Shown here in pieces: positions 22,805-33,900 of a DNA stretch of 64,000 bases. Below the pieces are notes generated by a model. It did not search any database and was not told the origin of the DNA. It was given only the letters and a program-made list of their open reading frames with translations. Source of the DNA: Fratercula arctica (Eukaryota; Chordata; Aves; Charadriiformes; Alcidae); assembly GCA_947846985.1 (NCBI GenBank), contig CANTUZ010000006.1:51864707-51928706 (forward strand), written 5' to 3'. The position numbers and the translations under genes are program-made. Each line of letters opens with the position of its first letter. The stretch's first letter is position 1.

Positions 22805-23070
22805 CCCGCCACGGGGCATGGGGAGTGGGGGAGGGTTGGGGTTGGGGGGGGAAATGGGGTTTGGGGGAAGCTTGCGGTTGGGGGGTTTGGGGGGGGGATG
22901 TGGGGTTTGGGGGAGGCTTGGGGTTGGGGGGGACGTGGGGTTTGTGAGGGTGTGGAGTGTTTGGCGGGGTGTGGGGTTTTGTGTGGGCATGGAGTTTCGG
23001 GGGGACACGCGGCGTTTGGGGGAGGTGTGGGCTTTTGGGGGGCGGGGGCATGGCGTTTGGGGGGGGTGCA
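22805..23070. repeat. G-rich minisatellite with G-quadruplex potential
   Basis: Imperfect units of the type GGGGTTTGGGGGAGG and TTGGGGTTGGGGGG follow each other, with G runs of 4-9 separated by short T-rich loops, all on the plus strand. The pattern meets the usual four-run quadruplex rule many times over. It lies in the predicted intron just upstream of the YqaJ-type ORF. The strand asymmetry would favour R-loops during plus-strand transcription. Confidence 0.75.
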
Positions 23071-23222
23071 CCCCAGCAGCTGGCGTACCACCACGGTGCG
23101 TCACCCAAGAAAAGGCGTGGGGAGGGAGACGGCCAGGAACCAGGAAAGGGAAAGGCGTGTTTTGGGGAAGGGCGTTTGATTTTCTTCACTTCCCGCAGCA
23201 CGAGGCCCTCTGACGCGCAGCC

Positions 23223-24347
23223 ATGGGGAGACCCAGGAAGGAGCCCGGCAGCACCTCATCCCCTCGCCCAGCCACGGCCGCCTCCAAAGCCGCCCCCACC
23301 GCGCCGCCGCCTTCCGCCTCAGCCACCAAGGCCGCAGCCGCGGCCACAGGCAGCCGATCCCGGAGCACTCCAGCCGCCGGCCCCAGCCGGGGGCAGGGGG
23401 CGAAGACAAACTCCTCTCAGCCAAGACCTGCGGCGTCCCATGGAGCCCGAGGGGATGCCGGGGACCAGCACAGAGCATCCACCGGGACTTGCTCCACAGC
23501 CCAGAAGAAGGTGCCTGATGCCAAAGGAGCCGCTGGCGTGGCCAGTGCGGACCCACGTCTGCAGAAGAAGCCGCCTGGTGCTGACCCGAGCAGGGCTGCG
23601 GGCCGGTTCCTGCCCCCCCTGGAGAGCCAGGACATCCCCTGGGTGGAGCAGGAGACGCGGGGCCAGCGGAGCAACCCCAAGTGGTACCAGTGGCGGGAGA
23701 ACCGCATCACCGCCTCTGTGGCCCCCCGCATCGCCAACAGCAAGTTTGCCAACGGCAAGACGGACGAGGTGCCCCAGTCCTACCTGAGGGCGGTGGTGAG
23801 CTCCGGCCCCAGCGTGCAGACGCCAGCCATGTCCTGGGGGGTCCGCAACGAGAAGGCGGCCGTGCGGGCCTACGAGCAGCTGAAGTCGCAGGCGGTGGGC
23901 AAGGCGGTGCAGGTGGATGACTGCGGCCTCTTCATCCACCGGGAGAAGAAGTGGATCGCCGCCAGCCCAGATGGCATCATCAAGGAGGCAGCCACGGGGA
24001 AGGCCCTGGGGCTGGTGGAGGTGAAGTGTCCCTACAAGCACAGGAACAGGACAGTGCGCGAGGCCTGCAAGGACAAGGACTTCTGCCTGGAGGTGGATGG
24101 CGACGCCTACGCCCTGAAGAAGGATCATGCCTACTTCACCCAGGTCCAGTGCCAGCTGGCGGCCGCTGGCTTCCAGCGGGCCGACTTTGTGGTGCACACC
24201 ACCAAGGAGACAGCCGTGGTCCCCGTGGAGTTCGACGCTGAGTTCTGGGGGCAGACGGTGCCCAAGCTGGAGAAGTTTTACACCGAGGCGGTGATTCCCC
24301 ACCTGGAGGCAAAGGCAGGCGGCTCTGCCTGGGCCAAGGAGGAGTAG
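23223..24347 (+). CDS. YqaJ/lambda-exonuclease-type nuclease, intact single-exon ORF
   Basis: A 374-residue open frame. The ATG is in a near-ideal context (gcagccATGG) and is preceded by an in-frame TGA 12 nt upstream, which fixes the start. Residues 1-130 are low-complexity Ala/Pro/Ser with basic stretches. Residues about 150-360 form a YqaJ-type (PD-(D/E)XK) domain: WYQWRENRITAS (154-165), SWGVRNEKAAV (204-214, with E210), WIAASPDGII (244-253, with D250), GLVEVKCPYKH (263-273, with E266 and K268) and YFTQVQCQLAAAG (304-316). These correspond to the metal-binding Asp, Glu-x-Lys and Gln-rich motifs of lambda exonuclease, so the active site looks complete. No transposase or phage gene adjoins it. 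YqaJ proteins occur in phages and in some eukaryotic DNA transposons (ISL2EU type, from memory), so a domesticated transposon or viral gene is the likeliest origin. Substrate and role are unknown. Confidence 0.8.
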   Translation: MGRPRKEPGSTSSPRPATAASKAAPTAPPPSASATKAAAAATGSRSRSTPAAGPSRGQGAKTNSSQPRPAASHGARGDAGDQHRASTGTCSTAQKKVPDAKGAAGVASADPRLQKKPPGADPSRAAGRFLPPLESQDIPWVEQETRGQRSNPKWYQWRENRITASVAPRIANSKFANGKTDEVPQSYLRAVVSSGPSVQTPAMSWGVRNEKAAVRAYEQLKSQAVGKAVQVDDCGLFIHREKKWIAASPDGIIKEAATGKALGLVEVKCPYKHRNRTVREACKDKDFCLEVDGDAYALKKDHAYFTQVQCQLAAAGFQRADFVVHTTKETAVVPVEFDAEFWGQTVPKLEKFYTEAVIPHLEAKAGGSAWAKEE

Positions 24348-25200
24348 AGCCCCCTGCCTCACTTGCCACACAAACCCAGCTTTGGCCCCTCGCATAGAAA
24401 TTACACCCTGTTTTGCTGCTGTTCTTTGACTGTTAGCTGCCTCTGCCCCAACGCAACTGCCTCGGGACTGAAACGATGCATCAGCAGCACCCTGCTGCAG
24501 GGAGGGACTCCTCCAACAGCGACTTCTTCCTGCCCAGCCAGGCCAGCGCTCAGCCCCCAGTGCCTTTTTGCCCTGTTCCCCTCGCTGTGTCCCCCATTTA
24601 GCCTGACGGCTGGAAGCTGGGACACCTCGGGAGCTGCAGGGGAAGCCAGTGATACCTCTGTGCTGGAATAACATGTATTTTGTGGAGAAAACTGGATCCT
24701 TTGGTACCTCAGCTGCTGTCAGGACTAAATCGTAACTCCACTGTGGAGCGGAGACAGAGCCAGAAAAGGTTTGTCACTCGAGAGGAAAGTACAGCTTTTG
24801 AGCTAAATTGTGATGTACTTTGAGTCACAGCAAGGGTGCACGGACACCCCAAACCCTCCGGCCATAAGACCTTTTTCTTTGGAGTAACCCACGATGCTCA
24901 CGATGAGCCAGCCGCAGCCTGGGGAAGACAGCACCTGTTGAAGAGATTGTCCCCAAGTCCAGTGGGTTCCCATGAGGCACCCCCATGTGCGGGAGGGGGC
25001 ATCACTCTGTTCAATACAACATGCACCTCTCTGCTCGCTCCCTGTCGTTTATGCAGCTTGATGTTCGCTTGGGGGGCGGGGGGGGATCCCCACACCAGGT
25101 CCCCTCCCCACCAGCAGAAGGGGAGCGCTCAGGTCCCAGAGGGATGCAAGACCCGAGGCCACTGAGCTATGCCACAGCCACCACTGTTATGGCAAAAGTA
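24348..25200. other. 3' flank of the YqaJ-type gene
   Basis: This presumably contains the 3' UTR of the nuclease gene. I found no canonical AATAAA on the plus strand before about 25.2 kb, so its polyadenylation site is unassigned. The PHF13-like gene converges from the right, ending near 25,190. No other coding signal is visible. Confidence 0.4.
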
Positions 25201-25201
25201 T

Positions 25202-25207
25202 TTTATT
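25202..25207 (-). terminator. Polyadenylation signal of the PHF13-like gene
   Basis: AATAAA on the minus strand in an AT-rich island (ttttattatatacataag on the plus strand), about 1.7 kb after the PHF13-like stop codon. The interval 25208-26900 has no other recognised gene and fits a long 3' UTR. Confidence 0.55.
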
Positions 25208-26900
25208 ATATACATAAGACTCCAGCCACACTCCACAGGGCAAGGACCAGAATTTGCTATTTTACATATCAGTACAAAGTAACTATAAAAACATAAAGCA
25301 CTTTGGGGCCCAGGCTTTCCACAGGAGGAGAGAGGCATGGGGACAAGCCTGGGGGCTGCTGCATGATAAGGGGCTGCCCCACACCCTCCCCCAGCTGTGG
25401 TCCCACAGTAACCAGATGTGCAACTAGGAAAGAACCCAGTTAAGAAATAACGGTCATTGGGACTGGCAAGTGGGGGCTGTCCCAATGCGGGCAGTGGCAT
25501 GCTGGGGACCGAGCAGAGTGTCACCAGGACGGGCGCGGGGTCTGTGTCCCCCAGGGAAAGTGCAGAAGGCACACGGGGAGGCTCTTTGGAGGGGTTTGGA
25601 GGTGGGATCCAGCAGTCAGTGCAGATGGGGGCCCAGGAGATGACACACACACACACTGTGCATGGGGGACAGGGAGGGGGACAAGCCTTCCACTGCCAAA
25701 CTCAAGCAGGGGCTGGAGAGATCACAGCCCGTGTCTGCAGAGCAGCAGTTGCATAGCAGAAGGGGCTCAGGGCCTGCCCATGACAAAAGGCTTCACTCTA
25801 CGTGTCCAGGAAAAAAAAACAACTTCTGTGATGGAGGGAGTGCTCAGAAGCAAAGCCCTCCCAGCTCCTGGCTCCATCCGAGCTCAGGTCTCAGCATCCA
25901 GCTGGTGTTGAAGCGGATGGTCCACCACACAGCCCTGCAGGCAGGAGATGGCCACAGGGTACAAGCTTCAGTTGTTTCAAACTGGAAAACATGGAAAGCT
26001 AACCACAGAGCACTCTCCTGTTCCCCTTCCAAAGGGCTCCCAGCCCTGCCACAGCCAGCTCTGAGGAGAACTTCAGTCTCCTACCAGGAATCCCACCGCC
26101 CTTCACACAGGAGACTTCAGTGCAACTGGAGAACATGAACCAAGGAGGGCTGCTCAGCAAGAACTGCCATGGTGATCACCTACTGGAGGATGCCTTTGCT
26201 GCTCCTGACCCAACAGGACTACCCTGGGGCCACAGGCACAGCAAACGAGACCAGGAGCACCATGGACCAGGGGAAGGACCTCCCCTGTGCAGCCTGCAAG
26301 GCTGATCAACCAGAGATGGATGGCTCTGCCAATACCCCCAAGACACAGAGCCCCACTCTGCTCCAGGACTGATGTCCCCTCCTGCCCTGGAGAGCGCAAC
26401 GCTTCATGGAGGGAGCTCCTTTGGGCTGCACCTACTTGTCGGAGGAGAACTTGGATCACTGGGGCTTGGCCGTCGCAGCCCACGCTAAAGTCTGAGGCAA
26501 GGAAAAGGAAAACACTGAGGAAAAAGGAGGAAGGGGAGTCACATCTTGGGGTAAGTGTAAGCTTCCACCACACCACAGAAAAACTACTAGGACTAGGTTC
26601 TCCTCGGCTGCCCTGGGGAAAGGCGCTGAGCCAGCTTTGTGCGAGGACAGGCATGTTCCAGAGTGACCTAGTGTGCAGCTGGACCACCCTCCTTTCCCCC
26701 CCACACCTCCGGGGAAACTGAGCTCTGTGGCCAACGTGCCCCCCAGGGAGGACGCACGGGGCAGCTTCCAGCAGTCAGAAGTGCAAGGGGGACAGTCCAG
26801 CCCCTCCCCGGCCATCACCGTGCATTGATTGTCTCGCCAAACCGGGCTACGGTCTTCGGATTAAAAAGGGGACCCCCGGCCTCCCTGCTCCGGGGGAGCT
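25208..26900 (-). other. Probable 3' UTR of the PHF13-like gene
   Basis: This follows the stop codon at 26901-26903 without a recognisable splice or coding signal and leads to the AATAAA at 25202. Overlapping open frames on both strands have no domain and no codon pattern I trust. A CA run lies at about 25,648. Confidence 0.5.
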
Positions 26901-29866
26901 TCAGTCACAGAAGCGCTTGCGGGGCACCGTCCGAGCTCGGTTTGAGCGGCGAATCTCCTGCTTGGCGTCGCGGCAGCGCTGGCAGATGAAAACCTCAGGC
27001 ACGTTGGATTTGCGGATCTTGGCACAAGAGAGGTGGATCCAGGTAGCGCATTCATTACATTCGATCATAGGCCTCCCAGCGAAGGGCTTCAGGCAGAAGC
27101 AGGTGATCAGGTCCCAGGCATCATCGTCTGGCCAGGAGAGACAGACACTGGTCAGAAACCACCTCACCAGCTGCTGGCCCGGCTGTGGCCAGACCAGCCA
27201 GTTCCACTGGTGTTAAATGGGAGAGTCCCCCACTCACCTTCTGCTTTGGTGTTGGGAGCTGCTGCAAAATTGACTGCTAAAGTTGCAAAAAGGAGGAAAA
27301 AAATCCAAGAAAAAAAAAGCAAAAAATGAAGACCAGACGAGGAAGGTGACCCTACGCCCCACTTCAGACACATTTCGGGTCTGCACCACTCACTGCAGAA
27401 CAGAGCTTCTGCAGGGCAGCCAGCTCCCTGCCCTCAGCTCTCCGGTCCTCCCGGGTCCCCAGGGCACCCCCCGTACTGGGAAAGGCTTGGGACACCAACA
27501 AGCCCTCCCTGGGTGGCTCCAGCTGAGAGAGAGACAACATTTGTCACTGGCCCTCTGGGCTCCCACGGACACTCACCACTGAGCTGGGAGCTGCTTCCGC
27601 TTGCATCCTCCCCTTCGCTTTGGTCCAAGGTACTGCAAGAACCGGGGCTTTTCCTCCCTCCGGAGCAGGGTCCATGCTCCTGCAGCTGAGGATCATCTCC
27701 TGCTGGCTTCTCGGCCCCCTGCACTCCGTGAGTCCAGTCCTTCTTCATCAGCTCCTCCAGGAGGGAGGGGGGCTGGGGGTCCCCAGCCGGGCTGAGGGAA
27801 GGCTCTGGGAGCTGCTGCCTCACGGGGGGCACCCGTCCCTCCAGTGCAGCCAGCTCCCTTGCCCCATCCGGCTCTGCCCCGGCACCCAGCAGCTCCCTCT
27901 TCACCTCCTGCTCCAAAACCAGTTTATTTGCTGTTGGTTTCTTCCGTTTGGTCTGTGGGGGCCGGACACCGTAGAAGCCGTCAGGGAAGGCAGGGTAGGG
28001 CAGGAGGAGGCCGCTCTCCACAGTCCCCCCAGCGGCGTCCCTGCTCCTCCCATCATCCCCCAGGACGTGGCAGTCGGAGGAGTGGGACGAGGCCCAGCTC
28101 TCGCTGTCCTGCGTGCTCCCCGTGCTGTTCGGGGGGCTCATGCTGCCTCCACGGGCCCACGGCTCGTTCTGCAAGGGGGGGGCAAGACATAGGACTAGCA
28201 CAGGGAACGGCAGCACAGGCGTTCAGGGAGTGAGGAGGAAGGGGTTAGGGCTGGAAAACATGCTCCGGGAGAGGAAATGGGAGCTGGGTCTGCAGGTGGC
28301 AGGAGCCCAGAGGAACCCGTCATTTTTCAGAGGAGCACCCCGCACACCCGCTCACCTCGTCGGGGTAGGGGATGTAGCCTGCATAGGCCAGAACGAAGGT
28401 GCAGAACTGGTTGAAGTCCTCCACGGTTCTCTGTCGCTTCTGCGAGGGCTGCAACAAACGCTACGTGTCGATTAAACCCCCCGGACACCCCCTCCCGGGC
28501 CGAGTGACACCCGGCCGCCGACTAGTCACCCAAGCACCCACCCTCCCCAAACCCATCGCATGGTCAGGACGGACAGAAGCAGCCCCTCCCTGTAAAACCC
28601 AGATCACTGGGAGGGGGGGGGACCACAGTGACGACGCGATGGGACACCCAGCGATGGGACACCCAGGGAGCGCAGCAGCCGCCCGGCAGCGGTGACTCAG
28701 AGCCGGGAGTGCCGGTGCGGGCGACACCCCCCGCGGCTGACTGGGACCCGATGGAGCCGGGAGGAGGGGTGCGCCGGCGATTTCGGCTTCCACGGCCGCC
28801 GAGGAGCCAGCGGAGGAGCCCGGCCCCGCTCGGGACAAGGTCCGGGGGACCCCGACGACACCGGGGCCAGTGGCGGAGGAGCAGAGACTCCCCCTCCCCT
28901 CCCTCGGAGGCTCCGGGGACCGCGGCGGGACCGCGGTGCCGGGCTCACAGCCCCCCCCCTCCCCGACGGGCGGCGGCCGGGTCCCCCCGGGGCGGCCCCC
29001 CCGGACCTTCCCCCCCCGCCGCCGCCCGTCCCCGCGCCGGGCACCTGATGGCTCCCAAGATGGCGCCGCGCTCCCGGTCCTGCCCCGACCGGCCGTCGGG
29101 GAGGGGGGGCGATACCCCCCCCGCACACCGACACCCCCCGCCGGACCCCCCGCCCCCGGAACCGGCACGCAGCGGCCCCCGCGCTCGCACGCGCACAGCC
29201 CCGCACCCCCCCGCTCGGCACGCGCACGGCACCGCCGGCCACGCAGGTCCCTCCGCGCCTCCCCCCGCGCCCCGGCACCATCCCCCCCGCACCCACGGCC
29301 GCCCCACAAGCGCTCCTCGCAGAGACACCTCCCCCCCCCCCGCCCACACAGAGCCCCCCCCCTTGGACAGACACACACACGCGCCCCCCCGGAGACGGAC
29401 ACAGACACACACAGCCCCCCCCGTACACACACAGACACATGCAGCGACACCCCCCCCGCACAGAGCGCCGTCCCGTAAAACCCTCGACCCTCATCAGCGC
29501 ACGCACACACACGCGGAGGAGCCCCCCCGCCTCGGACGCGCACACACACACTGAGATCCCCCCACTCGCACGCGTCCCCTACACACAGCCCCCCTCGGAC
29601 ACACATACACACACGCACAGAGGCCCCCCCAGCCTCCCCCGCACACCCCCACACAAAGCCCCCCTATCCCCACCCCCAGACCCCCCATCCTCCTAAGCCT
29701 CCCTCAGGCACCCCCCCGCGCAGAGCGCCGTCCCGCAAAGCCCTCGGCACCCGACCCCCCCCCCCGGGCGCAAACCCGCGGGGAGGAGTCCCCCCACCCC
29801 GCTCACCTCCTCGGCGCCGGGGGAGCCGGGGCTGCCGCCCGCCGCGCGCCCCCCGCCCTGCCTCAT
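26901..29866 (-). CDS. PHF13-like PHD-finger protein
   Basis: Four exons: 29807-29866, 28356-28448, 27577-28168 and 26901-27127; 972 nt, 323 residues. Residues about 24-51 hold the family N-terminal block [25 protein letters not shown]. Residues about 55-75 ([15 protein letters not shown]) resemble the PHF13 segment after that block. A basic stretch, [10 protein letters not shown], is a likely nuclear signal. The C-terminal C4HC3 PHD finger (C258, C260, C272, C275, H280, C283, C297, C300) includes W278, expected in the H3K4me3-binding cage, and ends in the PHF13-type [14 protein letters not shown] tail. By family knowledge it should be a nuclear H3K4me2/3 reader linked to chromatin compaction and DNA repair. 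The four-exon structure is like PHF13, but human PHF13 is on 1p36, not beside ABCF3, so this is probably a paralogue. I leave the symbol blank for that reason. Confidence 0.88.
29330..29670. repeat. CA/C-rich degenerate tandem repeat
   Basis: Repeated ACACAC tracts alternate with C7-C9 runs in units of roughly 25-45 bp (for example ACACACACGCGCCCCCCC). It lies in intron 1 of the PHF13-like gene. The alternating purine-pyrimidine tracts have Z-DNA potential and the minus strand is strongly G-rich. Confidence 0.65.
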
Positions 29867-30250
29867 GCCGCGCGCCGCGCCGGCCTGCCCCGCCCGCCGC
29901 GCGCCGCCGAGCCGGCCGGGGGCGGACACCGGGAGGGGGCGGGGCCTGCACCGGGGGGCGGGGCTCCCGGCACCGGGACACCGCCACACCCCCGCCGGTG
30001 GGCAGCCGGGCCACGGCACCTCCCCGGGGCCCCCCGCTCTGCCCCGTCCTCCTCGGACACCCCCCCACCACCCCCCCGAAGCCCGGTTTCCCACAGCCCC
30101 CCAACCACAACCGGATCCCAGCTGACGCCCAACACCGGCCTCGTCCCCTGTCCCCCCCCGGGAAACAACCCGCCCCGGCGCCAGCCTCCCCCCGCACCCC
30201 GGGGGAGACATTTAATCCGGTGAGACCCAATAAAAGCACCGCGCGCCCCC
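29867..30250 (-). promoter_or_regulatory. CpG promoter region of the PHF13-like gene
   Basis: GC-rich, CpG-dense DNA immediately upstream of the PHF13-like start codon, without a TATA box. It continues into the 3' end of ABCF3, whose polyadenylation signal is at 30325-30330, so the two minus-strand genes are separated by under 0.5 kb. Confidence 0.5.
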
Positions 30251-30324
30251 CCGCCACTCCCCCCGTTCAACCCCCGCAGTCCCCTCAGGAAAGGCGAGCG
30301 CTGCACCCATTGCTGCGTCCGGGG

Positions 30325-30330
30325 TTTATT
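30325..30330 (-). terminator. ABCF3: Polyadenylation signal of ABCF3
   Basis: AATAAA on the minus strand, 625 nt after the ABCF3 stop codon. It is the first canonical signal downstream of the stop and lies just before the CpG promoter of the next gene. Confidence 0.65.
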
Positions 30331-30955
30331 CGCCCCGCGGCAGGCGGGGGCGGGGGGGGAACCAGCAGTCCCCCCAGGAGGGGAAGGCGGGCAGCGGGGC
30401 GGGGGTCCCAGGCGCAGCCGGGCACGGCTGACACCGGCCCCGGGGGGAGCACAGGCCACGGAGCGCCCCCCCGCCCAGGGGCCGGGGAAGGGGCAGGCGA
30501 TGCGTTTAGCAGCAAAGGCCTCGGGACGGTGGCGTGTGATGGAGCCCGACACGTTCGGCCAGTTAAACACAAAAAGAACCCAAAAGAAAGAAAAAGGCAG
30601 AGGGGGAAGCGAAGAAACATGGAGAACAGCTCCTCTCCTACCCTCCAGAGCATGGAGTTAGACCCGGGGAGGGTCAGGTCGTGACACCCCCTCCCCTCCT
30701 CTCGCAGAGCAGCAGCCCCAGGCACAGCCCTCCCAGTCTGCCCAGTGCTGGGCACTGCCTTCCCAGTCTGCCCGGTGCCGGGCTCCCGCTGCCTAGTGGT
30801 CCCCGCGCCTGGCCCGGGGGGAGAGCCGTTCGGGGGGCAGTTTGATGACACGCTGAGCGTCCATGCGGGCAGCAGCGTCCTCGTTGCTCTGCCAGGCACA
30901 CTGGATGGAGCCGAGGCGGGCGAGCTCCCAGCCCCAGCGTGGTCTGGCTCTCCCC

Positions 30956-33900
30956 TCATAGGAACCCCTCCTTGCGGAACTGCTCCCGCAGGATGTCCCT
31001 GTACTGGTCGAAGCCGCCCTCGATGCGGGTGATGGTGCCGTCCTCGCACACCCACAGCTCCTGGCACACCAGGCGGATGAAGCGCTCATCGTGGGACACC
31101 AAAATCAGACCACCCTGCCGACAGGAGCGGGAAAAGGGTACTCAGCGGGGCACAGCCCTGGGCACAGCGCGGGCGGCATCTGCAGCACAGCAGGGGCAAG
31201 TGCCGGGATCGCTACTGGCTCTCCAGGTCCCCGACAAGTGCAGGGATGGAGATTCCAGGTGGAGTCAGCAACAGTCAAAAGGCGGCTGCACAAGGCCCCA
31301 GGCAACCTCAATCAAGCTTTTGTTTCACAGGAAAACTGCCCCAAGAACAAGACTGATCGCAGTGGTACCCAGAGGCTGTGTCTTTGGAGACCAGCCATTA
31401 AGTTGTGCCTAAGAGGCGAATGGCCCTGAGGCACCACATGCAGCACAGGAGAAGCCACAGGGTGCAGGTGACTGGCCAGGATGGGAGACAAGGCGCTGTC
31501 TGGTCTGCTGTTGCCTCTCTTGGCCACCCTCAGCCAAAGCCAGCAAGTGAAACAAACCACTGGGACGGGTGGCTAAGGCAGAAATGGGACTGGCTCTTCC
31601 ACACGCGTGTCTTGGGCTGGAAGCCATTGCTGGCATTGGACTGTCCCCCCCGGCTGACAGAGCGAGGAACCCGTGCTGTAGGGAGTATCCGCACGAGAGG
31701 AGATCCCACCCAGGGAGCCTTACCCGGAACTTGTTCAGTGCCTTTGCCAGCGCCTCGATGGTCTCCATGTCCAGGTGATTTGTCGGCTCATCCAGGATGT
31801 AGAAGTTTGGACTGGAAGAGAAGACGGCTCTGAGCATGCACTGGAGAAGGCCCTGGCTGGGACCCCCACCAGGCTGCTGCCTTAGCCGTGAAAAGCCACA
31901 GCCGCCCACATTTGCCCCGAGACTGGCATTGCCCAGCTCCAGGGACACCTCTTATCGCTGTGAGCCCAACACAGCAGGAGAAAGCCACCTGGCCTCCTTC
32001 TACATCCCTCCAGGGTGACAACCTCCCTCCCCAAAAAAGTCCCCAGGACAAGGCTTCCATGGGGCAGCAGAGAGTCCCTGGATGCCCACGTCCTCCCACT
32101 GAAGCAGGATCCAGGGATGGAGCCGTGCAAAAGTTAAAAACATTTGGGAGAAAATTACCAGGACATAGTCATCTGGGCGAAGGCCACGCGGCTCTTCTGA
32201 CCTCCAGACAGGCTGGCCACGGGACGCACAGCTAGCTCCCCTGAGACACCGTAGCTCCCCAGATGATGCCGGTACTCCTCTTCCGTCTTCCCTGCAGAGC
32301 GTGTCACAACACAGCCATGGCACACCCAGGGTGACACAGGACCCCGGTGCCGTCAGCCCCTCAGGCCAGCACGGCGGGGAAGAACCCAGCAGCTGCTTCC
32401 AGGCGATTCCCTCCCAAGCAGGGGATTTGCGGGAAAACCTGACGCAATCGGAACAGGGGCTGCAGGGCTGGTGACTGACCCCAGGCTGTCCCCAGTTCCC
32501 TGTCACCATCTGTTAAGTGGAGAAGGGAGCGGGAGGTTTTGGAAGCTGGGAAAGGGGGAGCCAGTGCTCCTTCTGTGCCTGGCAGGAAAGCGGGTCATCT
32601 GCCCCCAAAACCCGGCCACGGTAGAGCACCAGCCCACCGACCGCCCCCGCACAACCAGCACGGCTTCTCACGGCTGGTGTGCTGAACCGGTGCCGGAGGT
32701 GGGGATTCAACCCAGAGCAGGTGGTGTCCCTTAAGGACCGAGGTGACAGAGCCTCTGCCCAGGACCATGGAACAAATCAACGGTGCTCTGTGCATAGCAA
32801 AGGAGACCTCAATGTCCCACATCTGCTGGGATCTCCAAAACTCACCTGGGAACTTCCTTGCCAGCAACTCGACAGCACTGATGTTCAAGTCCAGCTGATC
32901 CACATGGTGCTGGCTGAAATAACCGATCTTTAGGTTTCTGCAGAATGAGAAGAGCAGTGGGGAGCTGGTACCAGGCCCCACTACCACGGCACTCGCAGGA
33001 AGGGGGGGCATATGCATGGGTGTGCAGGACCCATCCCCATATCCCCGTCACCTGGGCAGCCACCACTCCAGAGCACAGCCCAGAAGCCCTCCAGCTGCAC
33101 CATTCCTCCCAGTCCCCCAGCCCTTCCTACCAGGTACCTGTGAGCATGTCTGATCCCTCTGACTGGTGCCAGCTCCCCCATTAAGATCTTTAGCATGGTC
33201 GACTTGCCAGCTCCATTTTCCCCAACCTAGAGAAGCAGCAGCAGCATTGGAGAACGTGAAACCCATGAAGGTACTTTGGAGAGGGGGGCAGCGATCAGGG
33301 AATTTCGGCTCGCTTGGACAATCATGCAGCGGAGGGGGCCAGAACGAGAGTCTAACCAGCAGCTCCAGCTGCGTTTCTATCAGCGAGGAGCTGCACAGAC
33401 AGCAGTGCTAGAGGATGTCCCCTCCCCAGCCCTCCAGCCTAAGGATTACATGGCCCCAGCCTCATTCACAAGCAAATAACATCTCTCTGCTGCCCCATCC
33501 AACGTGGCAGGAGCTCCCACCACACGCCGCTGTCATCAGCTAATTAACAGTTACAGAGAGTATGGACCCACTCTCTTCTCAGAGGTGCCCAGTGACAGGG
33601 TGCAGGGCAACAGGCACAAGTCACAAATTCTAATTGGTATTAGGAAAAATGTTCCTCATAGTGAGGATGATCAAATGCTGCAATGGGACCGAGAAGAATG
33701 GGAGAAACATTCCTCCCTGGAGACATCCAAAATTCAACTGGACAAGGAGGACCTGAGCAACCTGACCTAACATCAAAGCTGGCCCTGCTTCCAGCAGGGA
33801 TCTCCCAAGGTCCCTTGTAGCCACCGTTATTCTGCAACTCCACATACCACACAGATGCGGGACTCCAGGTCAGCAGAGACGGAGAGGGAACGAAAGATGT

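Noticed and set aside
23319..24674. 451-codon minus-strand open frame opposite the nuclease
   Set aside because: It is the antisense shadow of the GC-rich YqaJ coding frame, with Leu/Gly/His-rich composition and no motif.
26154..26687. 177-codon minus-strand ORF
   Set aside because: It lies in the predicted 3' UTR of the PHF13-like gene, with no domain and no splice support.
28461..29654. 397-codon minus-strand open frame
   Set aside because: It spans PHF13-like intron 1 and its CA/C-rich repeat; the peptide is Gly/Val/Cys repeat sequence typical of translated GT/G-rich DNA.
29330..29670. CRISPR-like array
   Set aside because: The units are degenerate CA and C tracts without conserved repeats or unique spacers, and the DNA is vertebrate.
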